From assembly GCA_025456165.1 (NCBI GenBank), contig JALOLI010000022.1, positions 1 to 9,520 on the forward strand: DNA of 9,520 nucleotides, given 5' to 3'. The translations under genes and the position numbers were made by a program. This document shows positions 5,884 through 9,520 of this stretch, one piece after another (the first letter of the stretch is position 1; each line of letters begins with the position of its first letter). Source of the stretch: Acidimicrobiia bacterium (GTDB taxonomy: Bacteria; Actinomycetota; Acidimicrobiia; UBA5794; UBA11373). A model generated the notes under the pieces. The model had not been told where the DNA came from. It saw nothing but the letters and a program-made list of their open reading frames with translations, and did no database searches.

Positions 5884-6543
5884 GTGGACGGGACACGGGA
5901 TTCCGTCGCCTGGGCCCGGAGGGCGGCGTCCTGGGTGGGCGCCGAACTCACATCGGACCAGGAAGATCTTCTTCACGGATACGCCGATTGGCTTCGGGCC
6001 GAGGCGATCCCTGCCGGCGGCCTGGGGCCCCGAGAAGGCGAGCGTGTGTGGGTGCGGCACCTTGCCGATTCCCTGCTGTTCGCTGTGGGATGGCGAGGCG
6101 GGGCGCCCGTGGAGGTCCTGGATGTGGGGACTGGCGTGGGACTGCCCGGGATCCCGCTGTCGATACTGTGGCCGGAAACACGGGTGACGCTGCTCGACCG
6201 GGGGGGACGGCGGGTCCGTCTGCTCCACCGGGTGGTTCGGCTGTTGGCCCTTCGCAACGTGGTGATCGCTCAGGGAGACGCCCTAGCCGTAGCCGACGAG
6301 TGGGAGGGCCTGGTGGCGCGCGGAGCACTGCGGGCCCCTGAGATGGTGGGCTTGTCTGCCCGACTCCTCCCCGCCGGCGGCTGCACCGTGCTCGGCTTGA
6401 GCCGCCAGGCAGTGCCGCCCGACCGGACGCGAGACCTGGTCGGCATTGCGGAAGCGATCGGTCTGGAGCCCGAATTGGTCGAGGTTCCGACAGAGGTCCT
6501 TGACGCGCCGGCCTGGCTGCTTATCATGCGGCGTAGTGGATGA
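5884..6543 (+). CDS. rsmG: 16S rRNA (guanine-N7) methyltransferase RsmG/GidB
   Basis: RsmG methylates a guanine of the 530 loop of 16S rRNA, using S-adenosylmethionine. The 219-residue protein has the family's RHLADSLLFA (family RH-x-x-DS) and the methyl-donor motif VLDVGTGVGLPGIPLSI (about 78-94), then TRVTLLDRGGRRVRLLHRVV and NVVIAQGDA. The C-terminal part (ARGALRAPEMVGLSARLLPAGGCTVLGLSRQ) is more divergent: the usual Lys-Gly after the last core strand is not evident. The start is GTG at 5884, with GGAG (5872-5875) eight bases before it; this site touches the end of parS. Its stop overlaps the parA start by 8 bases, as in the common gidB-parA-parB block. Confidence 0.92.
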   Translation: MDGTRDSVAWARRAASWVGAELTSDQEDLLHGYADWLRAEAIPAGGLGPREGERVWVRHLADSLLFAVGWRGGAPVEVLDVGTGVGLPGIPLSILWPETRVTLLDRGGRRVRLLHRVVRLLALRNVVIAQGDALAVADEWEGLVARGALRAPEMVGLSARLLPAGGCTVLGLSRQAVPPDRTRDLVGIAEAIGLEPELVEVPTEVLDAPAWLLIMRRSG

Positions 6544-7327
6544 CCGCACGGCCACCGCAGGTGTCGTTCTAGCCATCGCCAACCAGAAGGGCGGCGTGGG
6601 TAAGTCGACGACCGCCATCAATCTCGGGGCGGCACTGGCGGCCTCCGGCGAACGAGTCCTCCTCATTGACACCGACCCGCAGGCCAACGCCACATCGGGG
6701 TTGGGCTTCAATCGTGGTACTTACGGCCACACCATCTACGAGGTGCTGACGGGCGACCTTCCAATGGAGGAGGCTATCGAGGCCACCCGGGTCAAGGACT
6801 TCTTCCTGGTGCCGTCTTCGATCGACCTCGCCGGGGCGGAGATAGAACTGGTGGCCCGGTTCGCCCGCGAGCGGCAGTTGACCAGGGCGCTGGAAGGGAT
6901 GACGAGTCGGTTCGACACGGTGATCATCGATTGCCCGCCCTCTCTGGGGCTGATCACGGTCAACGCTCTCACCGCCGCCGACGAAGTCGTCATTCCCATC
7001 CAATGCGAGTACTACGCCCTGGAGGGCTTGACGCAACTGCTGCGCAACATCGCACTGATCCAGAACAACCTTAACCCTCGACTCAAGATAGAAGGCGTGA
7101 TCCTCACGATGTACGCCAAACGCACGAAGCTGGCCGCGGATGTGGTGGGGCAAGTCCGGTCGCACTTTGGGGAGGTGGCGTACGAGACGGTGATCCCGCG
7201 CACGGTGCGCCTGGCCGAGGCTCCTTCCTACGGGGAGCCCATTCAGGCCTTCGATCCGTCGAGCCGCGGGGCGCAGGCTTACCGGGACCTGGCCGCCGAG
7301 TTCAGGAGGAGACATGGCCGTGCGTAA
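6536..7327 (+). CDS. parA: chromosome partitioning ATPase ParA (Soj)
   Basis: ParA is a DNA-binding ATPase that drives ParB-parS complexes to segregate new origins. The 263 residues start GTG-DDRTATAG, and reach the deviant Walker A at once: NQKGGVGKSTT (16-26), with the signature lysine K18. Then come LLIDTDPQANATSGLG, the Walker B region TVIIDCPPSLG, and QCEYYALEGLTQLL and PRTVRLAEAPSYGEP near the end, all typical of chromosomal ParA. GTG at 6536 is chosen because it gives a normal N-terminus. An upstream in-frame ATG at 6446 would add 30 basic residues that overlap rsmG and resemble nothing. No clear ribosome site precedes 6536, so translation is probably coupled to rsmG, which it overlaps by 8 bases. 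It overlaps parB by 14 bases. Confidence 0.95.
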   Translation: MDDRTATAGVVLAIANQKGGVGKSTTAINLGAALAASGERVLLIDTDPQANATSGLGFNRGTYGHTIYEVLTGDLPMEEAIEATRVKDFFLVPSSIDLAGAEIELVARFARERQLTRALEGMTSRFDTVIIDCPPSLGLITVNALTAADEVVIPIQCEYYALEGLTQLLRNIALIQNNLNPRLKIEGVILTMYAKRTKLAADVVGQVRSHFGEVAYETVIPRTVRLAEAPSYGEPIQAFDPSSRGAQAYRDLAAEFRRRHGRA

Positions 7328-8165
7328 GTCGGGCCTGGGGCGAGGCCTCGACGCTCTGATCCCGGCCGAGGCGGCGCAGGGGTATACCACAATCCCCCTC
7401 GACGCCATCAGCCCCAACCCCCAGCAGCCACGCCAGGCGATGTCGCCTGAGGCGCTGCAGAGCCTGGCCGCCTCCATCCGCGAGGTCGGCGTGCTGCAGC
7501 CGATCGTGGTGCGCCGGGGCGACGAGCCGGGCAGCTTCGTCCTCGTCGCCGGGGAGCGGCGCTGGCGGGCGTCGAAACTGGCCGGTCTCAAGGAGATCCC
7601 TGCTCTGGTCAGGGAGGGCGACGATGTGTCCGGGCTGGCGGAAGCTTTGGTCGAGAACCTGCAGCGAGAGGACCTGAGCGCCCTGGAAGAGGCCGCAGCC
7701 TATAGGCAGCTCCTGGAAGATTTTGGCCTTACCCATGAGGAAGTGGGGGCCCGCGTGGGCCGCAGTCGGCCGGCCATCACCAACACCCTGCGGCTGCTGC
7801 AGCTGCCCTCGTCCATCCAGGGGATGCTGGCCCGCGGCGAGTTGAGTGCCGGGCATTGCCGGGCGCTGCTGGCGCTGGACGATCTGGGCTACGCCGAGCA
7901 GTTGGCGCGCCGGGCCGCCGAGGAGGGATGGCCGGTGCGACGCCTGGAGGAGGCCGTTCGCGCCCGCCAGGAGGGGTTGCCGCCGCCGGTCCGGGTCCGG
8001 CGGGAGCGGCCTGCCGAGGTTCTAGCGCTCGAGGAATGGCTGGGGGAGCGCCTGGAGGCTCCGGTGGCCATCGAGTACGGGAAGCGGGGCGGGGGGCGCC
8101 TCACCGTCCGGTTCGGGTCGCTGGAGGACCTGGAGCGGATCTACCGGGCTCTGCTGGGTTCCTGA
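7314..8165 (+). CDS. parB: chromosome partitioning protein ParB (Spo0J), CTP-dependent clamp
   Basis: ParB binds parS and spreads along DNA as a CTP-dependent sliding clamp, and it is the partner of ParA. The 283 residues start MAVRKSGLGRGLDALIP, the usual ParA-stimulating N-terminus. They continue with IPLDAISPNPQQPRQAMSPEAL and LVAGERRWRASKLAGL, the arginine-rich nucleotide-binding box, then ALVENLQREDLSALEEAAAYRQLL. A helix-turn-helix follows (about 137-165: LTHEEVGARVGRSRPAITNTLRLLQLP). The C-terminal dimerisation segment (RLTVRFGSLEDLERIYRALL) closes the protein. All parts are intact and length is normal. AGGAGGAG lies just before the ATG at 7314, inside the end of parA. The parS site at 5857-5872 is a ready target. 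Confidence 0.96.
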   Translation: MAVRKSGLGRGLDALIPAEAAQGYTTIPLDAISPNPQQPRQAMSPEALQSLAASIREVGVLQPIVVRRGDEPGSFVLVAGERRWRASKLAGLKEIPALVREGDDVSGLAEALVENLQREDLSALEEAAAYRQLLEDFGLTHEEVGARVGRSRPAITNTLRLLQLPSSIQGMLARGELSAGHCRALLALDDLGYAEQLARRAAEEGWPVRRLEEAVRARQEGLPPPVRVRRERPAEVLALEEWLGERLEAPVAIEYGKRGGGRLTVRFGSLEDLERIYRALLGS

Positions 8166-8177
8166 GGAGGGGCGGCA

Positions 8178-8196
8178 AACGGGGCCGGCCCCCGTT
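8178..8196. terminator. possible bidirectional terminator hairpin between parB and cwlM
   Basis: The arms AACGGGG (8178-8184) and CCCCGTT (8190-8196) pair around a five-base loop, in the 53-bp gap between two convergent genes. Neither strand has a T-tract afterwards, so it is at best a tract-less hairpin of the kind often seen in actinobacteria. Confidence 0.4.
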
Positions 8197-8218
8197 GGGG
8201 GGCGGTGCTGGGGTTCCC

Positions 8219-9211
8219 CTACTGGGCTGCGGCGGAGCCCGGCGCTTCCTCCCGGGGGCGGGAGGAGAGCCACTCTTCCAGGGCGCGCACCACCGCGCGG
8301 CCCACCCGGGGCCCAAGCCCGGGCACCGCCACGACTATGGCGGGAGCTCGAGTCTCTCGCAGCAGCGGCATGACCCGGCCGATGGGGGAGAGGCCCAGGC
8401 GAGGGGCCACGGCGCCGGCGAGCGCCTCACCGGCCTCGCTGTGGCTGAGGGTGGAGGCGAAGTAGAAGACCCCGGGAACGTCGGCTCCGGGCCGGGAGAA
8501 GCCGAGGACCATGTCCGCCGCCAGCTCGTTGGCCTGTAGGGCGCGCAGGCTCTCCGGCGGCCGGGTGTCGGCGCTGCGGGAGAGGAAGGCGCGAGCCCCC
8601 AGTTCGCCGAGCAGGCCGCCGGCCGCTACGGCAGCCTCCCAGGCCTGGTCGGCCTCCAGGTCGTCGCGGCAGAAAGCGTCCACGAAGACCCGCTCCCCGG
8701 CCAGGGTCGCCGGCAGGGAGCGAAGCCACACCCGCTCCCGAAGGGCGTCACGCCCCGCTTTGTGGGTCGCCCGGACCATCAAGGCCAGTTCCTCGAGGAA
8801 CTGCGGCCCGACGATGCCGTCCTCGGGCAAGTGGCGGTTCTGCTGGAAGTCGAGGACGGCGCGGAGAGTGGACGCCCCGAAGATCCCGTCGGCAATCCCG
8901 GTGTCGAACCCGAGGGCGTTCAGGTCGTGCTGCAGGGCGGCGACGTCCTCCCCGTGGAGCATGGGAAGGCGGTAGAAGAGCAGCCGATCTCCCGGACGGT
9001 ACCCGGCATCTACCAAAGCTTTCCAGGTGGCGGGGGCCACGGCGCCGTCGGGAGCGAGGTGCCGCGAGGCCTGGAAGGCGGCGACGGCGGCCTCGGTGGC
9101 GGGGCCGAACTCACCCGGGGGGTCGGGCAGGCAGGAGAAGCCGAGAGCGGTCAGGCGTTCCTGGACGTCCCGGACGGCTTCCCCGGCGTCACCTCGTCTA
9201 TAGAGCGCCAC
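8219..9211 (-). CDS. cwlM: CwlM-like protein: two peptidoglycan-binding domains and a degenerate amidase_3 domain
   Basis: The 330 residues have two PG_binding_1 domains (about 7-66 and 82-145, each with an ALGF turn and a DGxxGxxT-type end) and an amidase_3-like domain (about 173-318). There is no signal peptide or membrane helix, so it is probably cytoplasmic. The active site is gone: where zinc amidases have DPGHGG this has DAFCRD (178-183); where they have the second His after a hydrophobic strand it has GFSRPG (237-242); and the catalytic Glu of the last strand is replaced (PAIVVAV, about A295). The place beside parB and trx matches mycobacterial CwlM, a cytoplasmic amidase homologue reported to control MurA. 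The same role here is inference. The start is GTG, with GAGGGGG upstream. Confidence 0.82.
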   Translation of the reverse strand: MALYRRGDAGEAVRDVQERLTALGFSCLPDPPGEFGPATEAAVAAFQASRHLAPDGAVAPATWKALVDAGYRPGDRLLFYRLPMLHGEDVAALQHDLNALGFDTGIADGIFGASTLRAVLDFQQNRHLPEDGIVGPQFLEELALMVRATHKAGRDALRERVWLRSLPATLAGERVFVDAFCRDDLEADQAWEAAVAAGGLLGELGARAFLSRSADTRPPESLRALQANELAADMVLGFSRPGADVPGVFYFASTLSHSEAGEALAGAVAPRLGLSPIGRVMPLLRETRAPAIVVAVPGLGPRVGRAVVRALEEWLSSRPREEAPGSAAAQ

Positions 9212-9235
9212 GGCGCCCCCTCTGGTCGCGGAGAG

Positions 9236-9520
9236 TCAGGCGAGGTACTCGGCGAGATCCTGGAGCAGGGCCGCCTTGGGGCGGGCGCCCACGATGCGCG
9301 TGCCGGTGGGCCGGCCGTTGCGGAAGACCAGCATCGTGGGGATGCTCATGACGTCGAACTGCATGGCCGTCTGGGGGTTCTCGTCGACATTGAGCTTGGC
9401 GATGGTGATCTTGGCGGGGTACTCCGCGGCGATCTCGTCGAGGAAGGGGGCCACCATGCGGCAGGGCCCGCACCAGGGGGCCCAGAAGTCCACGAGGACG
9501 GGCTTGTCGCCGGCGATGAG
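9236..9520 (-). CDS. trxA: thioredoxin, 5' end outside window
   Basis: Thioredoxin reduces protein disulfides through a CGPC pair kept reduced by thioredoxin reductase. The 94 visible residues start LIAGDKPVLVDFWAPWCGPCR (active site WCGPC) and go on with KITIAKLNVDENPQTAMQFDVMSIPTMLVF, which includes the cis-proline (SIPT), and the last strand and helix. Only some 10-20 N-terminal residues lie beyond the right edge. A GTG codon at 9493 is internal and is not the start. It ends 24 bp before cwlM on the same strand, so the two are probably transcribed together, as trxC-cwlM in mycobacteria. Confidence 0.95.
   Translation of the reverse strand, partial: LIAGDKPVLVDFWAPWCGPCRMVAPFLDEIAAEYPAKITIAKLNVDENPQTAMQFDVMSIPTMLVFRNGRPTGTRIVGARPKAALLQDLAEYLA

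Noticed and set aside
6446..6535. Upstream ATG extension of parA
   Set aside because: The added residues overlap rsmG, are basic and unlike ParA N-termini. GTG at 6536 gives the normal start just before the P-loop.
6569..7591. Open minus-strand frame of 340 codons opposite parA and parB
   Set aside because: It is antisense to two firmly identified genes and has no family features.

Overview
The window is the chromosome replication-origin neighbourhood of a high-GC bacterium, most likely an actinobacterium. The gene order dnaN-dnaA-(origin)-rpmH-rnpA-yidD-yidC-jag-rsmG-parA-parB-cwlM-trx matches the conserved block around the origin of Mycobacterium and relatives. GTG starts are common (dnaN, dnaA, yidD, rsmG, parA, cwlM), and third codon positions are strongly G/C. 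The exact class cannot be fixed from this window. A deep-branching lineage such as Acidimicrobiia or Nitriliruptoria is a guess.

Left part (1-2490). dnaN (N-terminal 169 codons only) and dnaA lie on the minus strand, separated by a 185-bp spacer with degenerate DnaA-box-like words. Upstream of dnaA is a 424-bp divergent intergenic region. It holds a tight cluster of near-consensus DnaA boxes in a palindrome, a likely dnaA promoter (minus strand) and a good rpmH promoter (plus strand). Replication probably starts in one or both of these two non-coding regions.

Middle part (2491-5825). rpmH, rnpA, yidD, yidC and jag/khpB form a tightly packed plus-strand operon for ribosomal protein L34, RNase P protein, membrane-protein insertion and an RNA-binding regulator. 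rnpA has no usable start after rpmH and appears to begin inside it. YidC carries a striking insertion of about 237 residues in its external TM2-TM3 loop. The insert is made of surface-protein-type beta-sandwich repeats of 119 residues, arranged as half unit + full unit + half unit. The same YidC has Gly where the family usually has the groove arginine. Jag has a long Arg/Gln/Gly/Ser-rich linker with tandem DNA repeats.

Right part (5826-9520). A near-consensus parS site sits just before rsmG-parA-parB, so the segregation proteins and their centromere-like site lie together near the origin. After convergent ends come cwlM, a cytoplasmic amidase-fold protein that has lost the recognisable zinc ligands and catalytic glutamate, and the 3' part of a thioredoxin gene, both on the minus strand.

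The best candidates for something undescribed are the YidC with external Ig-like domains, its groove substitution, and the rpmH/rnpA overlap. The rest is conventional origin-region housekeeping.
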